Source of the DNA: Acinetobacter sp. N54.MGS-139
Lineage (GTDB): Bacteria > Pseudomonadota > Gammaproteobacteria > Burkholderiales > Burkholderiaceae_F
Reading direction: 5' to 3'
DNA length: 38,488 nucleotides
NCBI GenBank assembly: GCA_000980495.1
Contig: LARN01000019.1
Location: 1-38,488, forward strand
Below are positions 9,282 to 18,355 of this stretch, piece after piece. Numbering within the stretch: position 1 is the stretch's first letter; every line of letters begins with the position of its first letter. The notes below the pieces were generated by a model, which saw only the letters and a list, made by a program, of their open reading frames with translations, did not search any database and was not told where the DNA came from. The translations under genes and the position numbers were made by a program.

Positions 9282-9354
9282 TAGCCGCAGAGGGAATCGA
9301 ACCCCCTGCGCGCTATGGTGATGTGTTCTATACCACAGACACTCACCGCAGACC
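9282..9354 (-). other. tRNA-like remnant with an intact T-arm but no matching acceptor stem
   Basis: On the minus strand, 9310-9286 is a 9-bp stem with the T-loop sequence TTCGATT, followed by TGCGGCTA where an acceptor 3' strand and discriminator would be. Upstream, GGTGAGTGT and ACACATCACC (9347-9317) form a second hairpin around a GTGGTATAG loop. The complementary 5' acceptor strand (AGCCGCA) is absent; instead TCTGCGG occurs at both ends as a direct repeat. No normal 7-base anticodon loop can be drawn in register with the T-arm, and CCA is not encoded. This looks like a decayed or rearranged tRNA. The rest of the 9114-9420 gap shows no gene. Confidence 0.5.
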
Positions 9355-9420
9355 ATTTTAGCTCCTTGCCAATAAGATTGAAGCCTATTGCTCTTTCTGA
9401 GGTAGAACGGACAAAAGTGA

Positions 9421-9454
9421 AAGGCTGAAGTTCCTATTGAAGAACTTCAGCCTT
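9421..9454 (-). terminator. Terminator of ponA
   Basis: AAGGCTGAAGTTC and GAACTTCAGCCTT form a 13-bp stem with an 8-base loop, directly beyond the ponA stop. On the minus strand it is followed by TTTCACTTTTG, an interrupted U tract. Confidence 0.7.
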
Positions 9455-9472
9455 GTTTGTCCGCAGAAGAGA

Positions 9473-11884
9473 TTAGAAGATCTGGCCTCTGACGGAGCTG
9501 TCATTGATCAGAGCTCCGATAGGATCATCGGTAGCCGGCTGATCGAGTCCGAGATTCGGAATGGCGTCTTTACGATTGGTGTAGTAGAGATTGCCGCCTT
9601 CTTCCGTTACGCCCGGAGGCGCTTTGCGAACGACGTTCGGCTCATTCTTAATGGCTTCTCTCATGTAATCAATCCAGACCGGAAGCGCTAAGCCTGCGCC
9701 TTGAGCTCTGCGGCCTAAGCTGCGCGGCTGGTCAAAGCCCATCCAGACGGCCGCACACTGGTCGCCGGCATATCCGACAAACCATACGTCAAACGCATCG
9801 TTACTGGTACCGGTCTTGCCGGCAATATCCGTTCTTTTAAGCATGGCGGTTGCGCGTGCTGCTGTACCGGAAGTCGCAACGCCGTGCAGCATCTGATGCA
9901 TGATGTAAGCGTTGCGCGGATCAAGCGCTTCAACCCCGGCTACTTTTTCTGCTTCCGCGGTCGACTGCATCAGGACTTTGCCGGAAGCATCGGTGACTTT
10001 GGAAATCAAATACGGTTCTGTTCTTCTGCCGACGTTGGCAAAAACGGAGAAGCCTTCCACCATCTGCCACGGAGTAACGGATCCGGCACCGAGGGCCATA
10101 GACAAATGCGGCGGATGTTTATCCGAGTCAAAGCCGAAACGCTGGATGAAGTCCACTGCATAGCGAGGCGTGATCGCCTGAAGAATTCGAATTGAAACGA
10201 GGTTTAGCGATTTCTTCAAGGCGTCCTTCATCATGATCGGGCCGCTGAACTTGCCGGAGAAGTTCTTCGGATTCCACTTCTTAAAGCCGGTTTCAGACGG
10301 ATCCAAGACGATCGGAGCGTCATTGATGACTGTCTGCGGAGAAAATCCTTTCTCGATCGCAGCTGAATAAATAAAAGGCTTAAAGGACGAGCCCGGCTGA
10401 CGCCACGCTTGAGTGACGTGATTAAATTTATTCAGGGCGAAGTCATAGCCGCCGACCATTGCTTTGATGGCGCCGGTGTTGTACTCCGTCGCAATAAAAG
10501 CGGCCTCAGCCTGAGGAATTTGGGTGATTTCCCAATAGCCTTCCTTGTTGCTCTGAAGTCTCAGCACAGATCCCGGGACGATCTTGATATCAGGCTTTGC
10601 TTTTGGCTGAAGTGCTTTCTTCACGAAATCCAGACCTTTGCCTGTAATAGAGATCACCTTGCCGTGAGACATTTGGACTTTAACTTCCGTCGGCGAGACT
10701 TCTAAGGCGACGACCGCCGGCATATCGGTGGCAATCAGCGCTTCCTGCAGTGCATTGGAGATGTTTTGTTCGCGCGTCTTCGGATCGCTGATATCGACTT
10801 TGGCTTCGGGGCCTCGATAGCCTTGACTGTGGTCATAAGACTGCAAGTGGCTTCTTAGGGCCTTGTAAGCGTAGCCCTGATCTTCAGAATTAATCGTGGT
10901 GTAAACGTTCAGACCCCGAGTATAGGTTTCCTGCTGGAAGATGTCGAACATCAGCGTGCGGACAAGTTCGGCAACGTATTCGGCATGGAGAGATTCATTC
11001 ATGCGGGTCGGCGTGCCGACCTGCTCGGCAACACGCGTCAGGCGTGTCTGAATCGGCGCACTGACTTCTTTTTGGTACTCAGCTTCGGAGATGTAGCCCA
11101 GATCTCTCATGCGGCCGAGCACGTAGTCTCTACGCATCTTGGCGCGTTTAGGACTTGCAAACGGGTTGTAAACCGAAGGAGCGGCAGGAAGGCCGGCCAG
11201 AGTGGCAGCTTCTCCGGCCGTCAGTTGCTGAAGACTTTTGCCGTAGTAAGTGCGTGCAGCCGCAGCAAAACCGTAAGCGCGGTTGCCGAGGAAGATCTGG
11301 TTCATGTAAATCTGAAGGATCTCATCTTTGCTGAGATTGGCTTCGATCTTGAAAGCCATTGCTACTTCGTAGAGTTTACGAATGTAGCTTCGTTCGCTGG
11401 AGAGGAAGAAGTTGCGGGCGACCTGCATCGTGATGGTGGAGGCACCCTGACTCTTTCTGCCGGTAGCTAAATTATTTAGCGCAGCACGAATGAAGCCTTT
11501 GGGTTCGATACCGGCGTGCTGATAGAAGCCGTCATCTTCTGCAGAAATCAAAGCTTCTTTGACGAGCGGCGGAATTTCGTTAATCGTGACGAAGTCGCGG
11601 CGTTCTTCGCCGAATTCGGCAATCAGCTTGCCGTCGGCGGTCCAGACGCGCATCGGGACCTTCGGCTTGTAGTCGACGACGGTGTCAATCGGAGGGAGCT
11701 GAGAGTAAACGAGGGCGAAGACGAAAAGCGCTAAACCGACGCCGGCCAAAGCGAGGGCAATGCAAGTTGCGACGAAGCCCTTAAAGAAAGCCCAGAGCCT
11801 GCTTCCTCCTTTTCGAGGCGCAGGGGCTTTCTTCGGAGATTTGTCGGCGGAACGAGCCGGCGTAGTTCTATTGGTATCAGCCAC
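9473..11884 (-). CDS. ponA: Penicillin-binding protein 1A, bifunctional peptidoglycan synthase
   Basis: 803 aa class A PBP. A basic, proline-rich cytoplasmic tail is followed by one membrane anchor (about 30-60). The glycosyltransferase GT51 domain has the catalytic glutamate region SAEDDGFYQHAG (about 114-125) and QGASTITMQVARNFFL (146-161). The transpeptidase has SSFK (catalytic Ser499), SLN (559-561) and KTGTS (690-694). An OB-like insert between the two, about residues 370-450, is typical of PBP1A. It polymerises and cross-links peptidoglycan at the outer face of the inner membrane. In many betaproteobacteria ponA precedes a pil cluster and aroKB; here azlCD occupies that interval. Confidence 0.96.
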   Translation of the reverse strand: MADTNRTTPARSADKSPKKAPAPRKGGSRLWAFFKGFVATCIALALAGVGLALFVFALVYSQLPPIDTVVDYKPKVPMRVWTADGKLIAEFGEERRDFVTINEIPPLVKEALISAEDDGFYQHAGIEPKGFIRAALNNLATGRKSQGASTITMQVARNFFLSSERSYIRKLYEVAMAFKIEANLSKDEILQIYMNQIFLGNRAYGFAAAARTYYGKSLQQLTAGEAATLAGLPAAPSVYNPFASPKRAKMRRDYVLGRMRDLGYISEAEYQKEVSAPIQTRLTRVAEQVGTPTRMNESLHAEYVAELVRTLMFDIFQQETYTRGLNVYTTINSEDQGYAYKALRSHLQSYDHSQGYRGPEAKVDISDPKTREQNISNALQEALIATDMPAVVALEVSPTEVKVQMSHGKVISITGKGLDFVKKALQPKAKPDIKIVPGSVLRLQSNKEGYWEITQIPQAEAAFIATEYNTGAIKAMVGGYDFALNKFNHVTQAWRQPGSSFKPFIYSAAIEKGFSPQTVINDAPIVLDPSETGFKKWNPKNFSGKFSGPIMMKDALKKSLNLVSIRILQAITPRYAVDFIQRFGFDSDKHPPHLSMALGAGSVTPWQMVEGFSVFANVGRRTEPYLISKVTDASGKVLMQSTAEAEKVAGVEALDPRNAYIMHQMLHGVATSGTAARATAMLKRTDIAGKTGTSNDAFDVWFVGYAGDQCAAVWMGFDQPRSLGRRAQGAGLALPVWIDYMREAIKNEPNVVRKAPPGVTEEGGNLYYTNRKDAIPNLGLDQPATDDPIGALINDSSVRGQIF

Positions 11885-12017
11885 AATATTCTCACGTTAA
11901 TTGTTTGTATGAGCGCCTAATTTTACCTTTTGGGGAGGAAAGCGTGCGCTTCCTCCCAACCTCTTGTTGTCTGAGCGCAGCTGTCTGACTGTTACAAACT
12001 GTAGCGACGGCTCGATG

Positions 12018-12347
12018 CTAGACAAAAAGGCTGTTGACCAGAATTACGTAAACGGCTGTTCCGGCAAAGATGGAAAGGAGCGGTTTTTTAACAAACCATT
12101 GGACAATCAATGTGAGGAAGACGCCGGCGGCTTCCGGAACAGGGAGACCTCCACGGGCGAGTGCTGAGCCGGTCGAGGCGTGCAGAACCAAAAGGACCAT
12201 AATGGCGAGCGGAAGAAAATTGCCCACAACTCCGACCCAGCGCTGCTTGCGCAGCCAGGAGGAGCGGGCAAAAGGCAGAAGGCGCTCAGCTGCGGTCACT
12301 GCGCCCATGGCGATGAAGACCGTAAAGAGATACATGTAATCATTCAT
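12018..12347 (-). CDS. azlD: AzlD-family branched-chain amino acid export subunit
   Basis: 109 aa from the ATG at 12347, preceded by AGGAGG; a longer in-frame version lacks a plausible RBS. It is a small hydrophobic protein with four membrane segments and the family features AERLLPF and VGNFLPLAIMVLLVLHA. AzlD works with AzlC in the inner membrane to export branched-chain amino acids or their analogues. Its start lies inside the end of azlC (overlap 12340-12347), so translation should be coupled. azlC is frameshifted in this sequence, which would leave AzlD without a partner if the shift is real. Confidence 0.85.
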   Translation of the reverse strand: MNDYMYLFTVFIAMGAVTAAERLLPFARSSWLRKQRWVGVVGNFLPLAIMVLLVLHASTGSALARGGLPVPEAAGVFLTLIVQWFVKKPLLSIFAGTAVYVILVNSLFV

Positions 12348-13057
12348 GGCTGGAGCCTCCTGCGGAACGGGCGATCTTGGGCAGAGGATGCTTTTGGAAG
12401 GCAAAAAGGATTGCACTTAGGGCACAAATCGAAATGGCGATAGCTAACGCGTTGTCGGCACTAATAAAACGAGTGACGGCATAACCGATCAAGGCAACCC
12501 AGAGCGGTTTAGAGTTGACGCGGCCTCGCCACTGTTCGCACAGGAGCATGGCGAAGAGACTTGTAAGAACAAAGTCGAAACCGGCGAGTTCGATTGTAGC
12601 GGCCGCGCCGAGTAAGCCGCCGATCAGACTTCCGAGAATCCACCATGAATAGTCGAAGAGTGCGATCAGGACCAGACGATCGATGGGTGCGTCTTTCTTC
12701 TCTGTTGTAATAAGAGAGTAAGTCTCATCGGTCAGCAAAAAGGCAATCAGCCATTTTTTCCAACCGGCGGTATGCAGACGATCTAATAAGAGAGAGGCCG
12801 TAGAAAACGTGCCGCAGATTGACGACAGCAGTTGCAAAAGCGATGGACGCCACTGTCATGTCGGCTGCCAGCATCGGAATCATCATGTATTGAACCGCCC
12901 CTCCATAAATCAGGATCGAGCTGATCGGTGGAATCCACCACGGAGCGCCTGCCTGTACGCAAAGGAATCCGAACACGATACCAAGCGGGATGTAGCCCAT
13001 ACACACCGGGATAGAGGCAGTAAAGGCGCCCTTCACTAAGAAAGTTTGAAGCTGCAT
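12340..13057 (-). pseudogene. azlC: AzlC-family branched-chain amino acid permease, frameshifted
   Basis: The first frame (13057 down to about 12790) gives the AzlC N-terminus: VKGAFTASIPVCMGYIPLGI, APWWIPPISSILIYGGAVQY, ATAVVNLRHVFYGLSL. It then runs out of frame. The second frame continues as LLDRLHTAGWKKWLIAFLLT, DETYSLITTEK and further membrane segments to the stop at 12340. Removing one base in the GAGAGAG run (12790-12796) joins them as GLSLLDRLHTAGWKKW, a natural AzlC sequence of about 238 aa. The rest is well conserved, so either the lesion is recent or the base call is wrong. Confidence 0.85.
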
Positions 13058-13238
13058 TTCTATTTTTAGGATTCAAGGGACTAATTTTTCTTGTAGAAAT
13101 CCATTTTAGTGAGTAAAACCTTTGATTGAATGGAACGCAGGAAAAAACACACGATCCTAGGCGTAAGTTCGCAGAATGAGGTTCCGCACCTTACATTAAT
13201 AGGAGATAAGAGGAACTGAACGAAAACCTAAGGACATC

Positions 13239-13667
13239 ATGTTTTGGAATCTATTTTGGCCGATTGCGCTGATCACGCTGGCAAACTGTTTCTATAACAT
13301 CTGTACTAAATCCACGCCTGAACAGGCGAATCCTTTTCTCTCGTTGTGCGTTACTTACTTAACAGCCGCTGCGGTCTGCATTTCGGTCTTTCTTTTTTCT
13401 CAGTCGAGAGAGGCTGTTTCTCTAGAACTCTCGAAACTTAACTGGACGGCGCCGACGCTCGGCTTGGCTGTGGTGGCTTTGGAAGTTGGCTACATTCTCA
13501 CATACCGGGCGGGATGGAAAATCAACACGGCCTCTCTGGTGACTAATATCGCTCTTGCCATCCTCTTGCTGTTCATAGGATTCTTGTTTTACGGCGAGCC
13601 GATTACCGGAAGGAAATTACTCGGTGTTGTCATTTGCGGTATCGGTTTGTTTTTCCTGATCAAATAA
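13239..13667 (+). CDS. Small EamA/DMT-superfamily membrane protein
   Basis: 142 aa with about five hydrophobic helices, equal to one EamA repeat rather than the usual two. The C-terminal half (ASLVTNIALAILLLFIGFLF, YGEPITGRKLLGVVICGIGLFFLIK) is the classical EamA ending. Single-repeat members would act as dimers, as EmrE does. Substrate unknown. The ATG at 13239 has AAGGA 6 bases upstream. It is transcribed divergently from azlCD and followed by aroK after 76 bases. It could be a metabolite exporter; nothing more specific is visible. Confidence 0.8.
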   Translation: MFWNLFWPIALITLANCFYNICTKSTPEQANPFLSLCVTYLTAAAVCISVFLFSQSREAVSLELSKLNWTAPTLGLAVVALEVGYILTYRAGWKINTASLVTNIALAILLLFIGFLFYGEPITGRKLLGVVICGIGLFFLIK

Positions 13668-13743
13668 CAGCGCCGGATCTTCAGGATCAAAAGTGCATTG
13701 CTAAAATTTAGATCATTCGCAGCTCTAAAAGCAAAGGAGTCAT

Positions 13744-14292
13744 ATGGCAGTACAACCTCCGAACCGGACGATAATCCTCGTCGGAATGATGGGTGCCGGG
13801 AAGTCGACGATCGGCAAAGCGCTTGCTGCATTAATGGGGACGAAATTCGTCGATCTCGACCGAGAGCTGGAAGAGCGCTGCGGAGTCTCGATTCCTCACA
13901 TTTTCGAGACGGAAGGTGAAGCCGGCTTCAGGTGCCGGGAAACCCGTCTCCTGCAGGAATATGCTAGAGCATCCGATATGGTTGTTGCGACCGGCGGCGG
14001 AGTCGTTATCCGAGAAGAAAACCGAGAAATACTGAAAGCGTCTCCGGCTGTCGCGGTTCACCTTAAAGTTAGCCCTGAAGAGTGTTTCCGGCGGACACAA
14101 GGCACCGATCGTCCTTTGCTCCAATGCGAGGATCCGATGGCGAAGATCTGCCGTCTGCTGCAGGAAAGAGGACCTTTGTACGAGGAAGTCGCCGACATCT
14201 CTTATGAGACAGACGGAATGAATGCGGCGCGCGCCGCCCAAGAACTCCTCGACAGCATTCATCAACACCAATTCGTCAAAGAACAAGTATGA
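13744..14292 (+). CDS. aroK: Shikimate kinase
   Basis: 182 aa P-loop kinase that phosphorylates shikimate at the 3-hydroxyl, the fifth step of the shikimate pathway. Walker A is GMMGAGKST (residues 14-22). Shikimate-binding residues lie in FVDLDRELEE, GFRCRET and ATGGGVV; the LID region holds RTQGTDRPLL. RBS AAAGGAG lies 4 bases before the ATG. Its stop overlaps the aroB start by ATGA, so the two pathway enzymes are translationally coupled. Confidence 0.96.
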   Translation: MAVQPPNRTIILVGMMGAGKSTIGKALAALMGTKFVDLDRELEERCGVSIPHIFETEGEAGFRCRETRLLQEYARASDMVVATGGGVVIREENREILKASPAVAVHLKVSPEECFRRTQGTDRPLLQCEDPMAKICRLLQERGPLYEEVADISYETDGMNAARAAQELLDSIHQHQFVKEQV

Positions 14293-15371
14293 AAGAAGTA
14301 CAAGTCAATGTTCCCGGCCATTCCTACACGATTAAGTTAGGGTCCGGCGTGATTAAAGACCTCCCGGCGGAATTGAAAAGGCTCAATCCTTCCAGCTGTC
14401 TCATCGTCACCAATATTACGGTGGGTTCGCTTTATCTGAAAAAAGTATCAGAACTCTGCAATACGGTTTGCCGTACGGAATCGGTCGTCCTGCCTGACGG
14501 CGAGGCTTATAAAGACTGGAACAGTGTCTCGGCAATTCTTGAAAAACTCGCATCGATGGGCGCGGATCGCAAGTCGGTCGTGATCGCACTCGGAGGCGGC
14601 GTGGTCGGAGACCTTGCCGGTTTTGCGGCGGCGATTTATATGCGCGGCATCCGCTTTATTCAAGTTCCGACAACATTGCTTGCGATGGTGGACTCTTCCG
14701 TCGGCGGAAAAACCGGCATGAATATGACGGCAGGGAAAAACTTAGTTGGGGCTTTTCATCAGCCGGAAGCCGTGATTGCCGACTCCGACTTTTTGCGGAC
14801 ACTGCCGGAAAGAGAAATTGGCGCCGGTATTGCAGAAATTATTAAGCACGGTGTCTTGGCAGATAAAGATTATTTCGAAGAGCTCGAGCGCGATATGGAG
14901 AAGTTAAGAGCGCTCGATCCCGAGACGGTGGCCGAAGTGGTCGGACGATCCTGCGAGATTAAGGCAGGTGTCGTTTCCCGAGATGAAAAAGAAAAAGGCG
15001 AGCGCGCCAAACTCAATCTTGGTCACACATTCGGTCACGCAATCGAAAAGCTCACCGGCTACGGCACCTGGCTGCACGGCGAGGCGGTGGCTGTCGGGAC
15101 GGTTCTGGCGGCAGTGACCACTGAAAAGCAGGGCAAGATCAATCGTGACGACGTTAAGAGAATTCGAGATTTGATTCATCGCGCCGGGCTTCCCGTTCGT
15201 ATTTCTGGAATCAGTGCCGCGAAGGCAATTGAGGCGATGAAAGGCGATAAAAAGAGTACCAAAGGCGTTCCTCACTTTATTCTGCCGGTTGCGATCGGAA
15301 CAACAGTGATCGAAGAAGTTCCTGAAAGCCTGATCAGGGAAGTTCTTTTGGAAGAAGGATATCAGCCATGA
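14289..15371 (+). CDS. aroB: 3-dehydroquinate synthase
   Basis: 360 aa, converts DAHP to 3-dehydroquinate using NAD and a divalent metal. The NAD-binding core GGGVVGDLAGFAAAIYMRG and the segment QVPTTLLAMVDSSVGGKTG are standard. The metal ligands are in AEIIKHG (glutamate), LGHTFGHA and WLHGEAVAVG (histidines). Overlaps aroK upstream and dgt downstream through ATGA junctions, giving a tight aroK-aroB-dgt operon that is common in betaproteobacteria. Confidence 0.96.
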   Translation: MKEVQVNVPGHSYTIKLGSGVIKDLPAELKRLNPSSCLIVTNITVGSLYLKKVSELCNTVCRTESVVLPDGEAYKDWNSVSAILEKLASMGADRKSVVIALGGGVVGDLAGFAAAIYMRGIRFIQVPTTLLAMVDSSVGGKTGMNMTAGKNLVGAFHQPEAVIADSDFLRTLPEREIGAGIAEIIKHGVLADKDYFEELERDMEKLRALDPETVAEVVGRSCEIKAGVVSRDEKEKGERAKLNLGHTFGHAIEKLTGYGTWLHGEAVAVGTVLAAVTTEKQGKINRDDVKRIRDLIHRAGLPVRISGISAAKAIEAMKGDKKSTKGVPHFILPVAIGTTVIEEVPESLIREVLLEEGYQP

Positions 15372-16513
15372 TTACGGAAGGTTTTGAGCTGGCGGACTAC
15401 GCCTGCAGTTCGGCAAACTCCCGAGGGCGGGCGATTGAAGAAAAGAGCAGTACGTCGCGAACGGAGTTTCAGCGGGATCGTGACCGCATCATCCATAGTT
15501 CGGCATTTCGCAGACTGGAATATAAGACTCAGGTCTTTGTGAATCACGAAGGCGATCTTTTCCGCACGCGTCTGACGCATACGTTGGAGGTTGCGCAGAT
15601 TGCCCGCACAACCGCGACGCTTTTAAAGATCAACCCCGATTTAACGGAAGCGATTGCGCTGGCGCACGACCTGGGCCACACGCCCTTTGGTCACTCCGGC
15701 CAAACAGCGCTCGACCGCTGCATGGCTGATTTCGGCGGTTTTGAGCACAATCTTCAGTCGCTTCGTATCGTGGATCTCCTGGAAGATCAGTATCCGAACT
15801 TTGACGGACTGAATCTGACTTGGGAGACCCGAGAAGGGATTCTGAAGCACTGCAGCCGGGAAAATGCATTGCGCCTCGGTGCTCTAGGCGAGCGCTTTTT
15901 AAAGGGCGAGCAGCCGTCTTTAGAAGCTCAATTGGTCAACATCGCTGATGCAATAGCCTACAGCACACATGATATCGATGACGGACTGCGCGTTGGCTAC
16001 CTTGATGAAAAGGACCTTATCGAAAACGTTCCGCTGTATGCTGAATATCATGCGCAGGTCGATGCGGAATATCCGGATATTCAGGAGCGCCGCAAGCAAA
16101 AGGAAGTGGTCAGACGCCTCATCGGTTACATGGTCGATGACTTAGTCTCCACGAGCCGAGCGAATATTGAAGCCGCGCAGCCGAAATCTCCGGACGATGT
16201 CAGAGCATTGAAGACGCCGCTGATTTCTTTCTCGGAAGAAGCGCGCGGGCAAATGAAGATTTTGAAGAGCACTTTAATGGACAAGCTCTACCGTCATTAC
16301 CGCGTCTTGCGGGCGGTAGAAAAGTCCGCAGACATGATTACTCAGCTCTACCAAACTTTTGCGCGTTCCCCGGCGCTTCTGCCGCCGCTCTATCAGGAAC
16401 GGTCCAAGCGATACGGCGTGGAACGCACGGTGGCCGATTACATCGCCGGTATGACTGATCGATATGCAGTCTTGGAATTTAACCGGGTGCTTAATCCGGC
16501 TTTCGAAATCTAA
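15368..16513 (+). CDS. dgt: Deoxyguanosinetriphosphate triphosphohydrolase-like protein
   Basis: 381 aa HD-domain hydrolase that would split dNTPs into deoxynucleoside and triphosphate. The metal-binding HD signature is RTRLTHTLEVAQIART followed by AIALAHDLGHTPFGHSG; the third part is DIADAIAYSTHDIDDG-like (NIADAIAYSTHDIDDG). The N-terminus has RTEFQRDRDRIIHSSAFRRLEYKTQV, the type-2 (non-E. coli) dGTPase signature. Translationally coupled to aroB by an ATGA overlap, although it has no metabolic tie to aromatic biosynthesis. Ends at a shared hairpin. Confidence 0.93.
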   Translation: MITEGFELADYACSSANSRGRAIEEKSSTSRTEFQRDRDRIIHSSAFRRLEYKTQVFVNHEGDLFRTRLTHTLEVAQIARTTATLLKINPDLTEAIALAHDLGHTPFGHSGQTALDRCMADFGGFEHNLQSLRIVDLLEDQYPNFDGLNLTWETREGILKHCSRENALRLGALGERFLKGEQPSLEAQLVNIADAIAYSTHDIDDGLRVGYLDEKDLIENVPLYAEYHAQVDAEYPDIQERRKQKEVVRRLIGYMVDDLVSTSRANIEAAQPKSPDDVRALKTPLISFSEEARGQMKILKSTLMDKLYRHYRVLRAVEKSADMITQLYQTFARSPALLPPLYQERSKRYGVERTVADYIAGMTDRYAVLEFNRVLNPAFEI

Positions 16514-16531
16514 GTTGGAAACGCAAAAAAA

Positions 16532-16562
16532 TCAGCCGGTTCTCGAGGAGAGAGCCGGCTGA
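16532..16562. terminator. Shared bidirectional terminator between dgt and the redox operon
   Basis: TCAGCCGGTTCTC pairs with GAGAGCCGGCTGA (one G-T wobble) around a GAGGA loop. The plus side has AATTTTAT; the minus side ends in a run of seven T. It closes both converging operons. Confidence 0.87.
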
Positions 16563-16583
16563 AATTTTATGGCTTTATCGCGT

Positions 16584-17528
16584 CTAAACGATGGTGTTCA
16601 TCTGTCCTGCATAGAGGATGAACAGACGCAGACACATCATGCCGGCAATCGCACAGGTACCAGCAAAGTAGAAGGAAACCTTGGATTCGGTACGCTTACC
16701 AGCAATAATCGAAGCGATCAGCGGAATGCCGAAACCGATACCGACGGCACCGACCCAGAAGACGACTGCCCAGATGCCGTCCGTGAAAGCACTGAAGGCA
16801 AGTTTGGCAGATTCGTTGCCGGAGAGCAGGGCAATGGCAATCATGAACAGGCAGAAAGCCTCGGTTGCCATGACCGGCCATTCGGCCTGGTGCATCGCGT
16901 GCATATCGGGATCTTCTTCGTGGGCTCCGAAGCAGCAGGCGGCCAAAATCTTAGTGGCAGCCATACCGGCAGAGATACCGGAAGCAACGAAGAGGGCGGG
17001 AAGCACGGCCGTGTTGATCAGTGGGAAGCGGATCAGCGCAGAGATCAGGAAACCGGTGTAGGCACAGATGGCAATTGCCAGCACCATCACGATCGCGTTG
17101 ATCCAAACGCGGAACTTTTCCAGTTGGTCACAGACCGGTTTAACCCAGCCTAACAGCGGCCACTTGCTGAACGTGTCTGCAAAGGACATCACCATCGGCA
17201 CTGCAACCAGCGGGATGTAGAAGAGCAGCATGACGCCGATACTCATCACACTCGTCGGGTTGTAGTAGACCAAAATTCTCCAGAAGTACAGAGGATTGGT
17301 TAGGTCAAGCACTAAGCAGAGCATGCCGAGCAGAATCGTAGCTAAGCCGATAATGCTCGCTGATTTGATGATGGGCGTTGTTTCCGTCTTATGCCTAAAG
17401 AAGTTAAGCATAAGGGCTACGGCAACCGCACCGCCCGAGATGCCGGCTAAGAACAAATAGACGGCGATCGGCCAGGGCCAGGCGATGCCCTCGGATAAAC
17501 CCATTGTAAAGTTGATGGCTCCGTCCAT
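16584..17528 (-). CDS. NrfD/PsrC-family quinone-interacting membrane subunit
   Basis: 314 aa, almost entirely hydrophobic, with eight to nine predicted membrane helices starting WPWPIAVYLFLAGISGGAVA, the family's first helix. NrfD/PsrC proteins exchange electrons between the quinone pool and a periplasmic ferredoxin subunit, here the NrfC-like protein whose gene ends immediately upstream (stop codon and ATG are adjacent, with GGAGAAAATT as RBS). It is the last gene of the seven-gene leftward operon. E. coli ydhYVWXUT uses a cytochrome b (YdhU) for this job, so the membrane module is different here. Confidence 0.9.
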   Translation of the reverse strand: MDGAINFTMGLSEGIAWPWPIAVYLFLAGISGGAVAVALMLNFFRHKTETTPIIKSASIIGLATILLGMLCLVLDLTNPLYFWRILVYYNPTSVMSIGVMLLFYIPLVAVPMVMSFADTFSKWPLLGWVKPVCDQLEKFRVWINAIVMVLAIAICAYTGFLISALIRFPLINTAVLPALFVASGISAGMAATKILAACCFGAHEEDPDMHAMHQAEWPVMATEAFCLFMIAIALLSGNESAKLAFSAFTDGIWAVVFWVGAVGIGFGIPLIASIIAGKRTESKVSFYFAGTCAIAGMMCLRLFILYAGQMNTIV

Positions 17529-18281
17529 TTAAATTTTCTCCTTCATCACCGGGATATAACGCAGACTCGGTTCGGTTCCGAGATACGGGCGAACCCGGAC
17601 GGCGTCTTTCACGTCTAACAGCTTGGCGACGTAAGAGTTCGGATCATTCAGATCGCCGAACGCCAACGCACCGTAACGGCACTTAGAGACGCAGGCAGGA
17701 TCCTCTCCCTTAGCGAGCTTGGTGTGCAGACAGAAGTCGCAGTTTTCGGCAACGCGGGTCTGAGGGTTGATAAAGCGGACGTTGTACGGGCAAGCGGCGA
17801 TGCAGTATTTGCAGCCGACGCATTTGTCCGGATCCATCGTCACGATGTTGGTTTCCGGATCGCGGTGAGCTGCCTGTGTCGGGCAGACGCGAACACAGGG
17901 AGCATCGAGACACTGCTGACAAGAAACACGAACATATTTGCGTTCGCAGTCGCAGGGCTCGATTTTTCCGCAGTACGGGCAAGCCGTTCCGGGTTCTCTT
18001 CCGTTCTGGCGTTCTAAGGCCAGACGGAACACACCGGCTGGTGTTTTGTTGGTTTCGGCACAAGCCTCTTTGCACTCGCCGCAGCCGACGCACTTGTTCT
18101 GATCAAAGACCATGACATAGTGAGGCTTGGCGGAAGCCTGCTTTAAACCAGCAGCTGTGCCCTGAGTCTGAGCACTCTTGGCGGGAGTGTCCTTCTTTTC
18201 AGAGCAGCCGGCCAACGTGAGAACAAACAGAGAACCGGCAGTCGTGCCCTTAATGAAAGTTCGCCTGTTGATGGTACTCAC
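17529..18281 (-). CDS. NrfC/YdhX-like periplasmic 4Fe-4S ferredoxin subunit
   Basis: 250 aa starting at GTG (18281) with GAGGAG 8 bases upstream. The N-terminus has a Tat motif NRRTFIKG followed by a hydrophobic stretch and a lipobox-like LAGC (Cys26). Four ferredoxin clusters can be traced: CVGCGECKEAC, CQQCLDAPCVRVC, CVGCKYCIAAC and CDFC...CVSKC. An additional four-cysteine insert, CPYCGKIEPCDC (101-112), lies between the first two. It should carry electrons between the NrfD-like subunit and the multiheme cytochrome encoded just upstream. NrfC, PsrB, MccC and YdhX are all of this type, so the name rests on context. Confidence 0.9.
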   Translation of the reverse strand: MSTINRRTFIKGTTAGSLFVLTLAGCSEKKDTPAKSAQTQGTAAGLKQASAKPHYVMVFDQNKCVGCGECKEACAETNKTPAGVFRLALERQNGREPGTACPYCGKIEPCDCERKYVRVSCQQCLDAPCVRVCPTQAAHRDPETNIVTMDPDKCVGCKYCIAACPYNVRFINPQTRVAENCDFCLHTKLAKGEDPACVSKCRYGALAFGDLNDPNSYVAKLLDVKDAVRVRPYLGTEPSLRYIPVMKEKI

Positions 18282-18355
18282 AATGTATCTCCTCGGCGGA
18301 ATAAATCCGCGCTATCGGGGTTCGGAAGAGCAGCGGAGCGCTCTTCCGTACTCCT

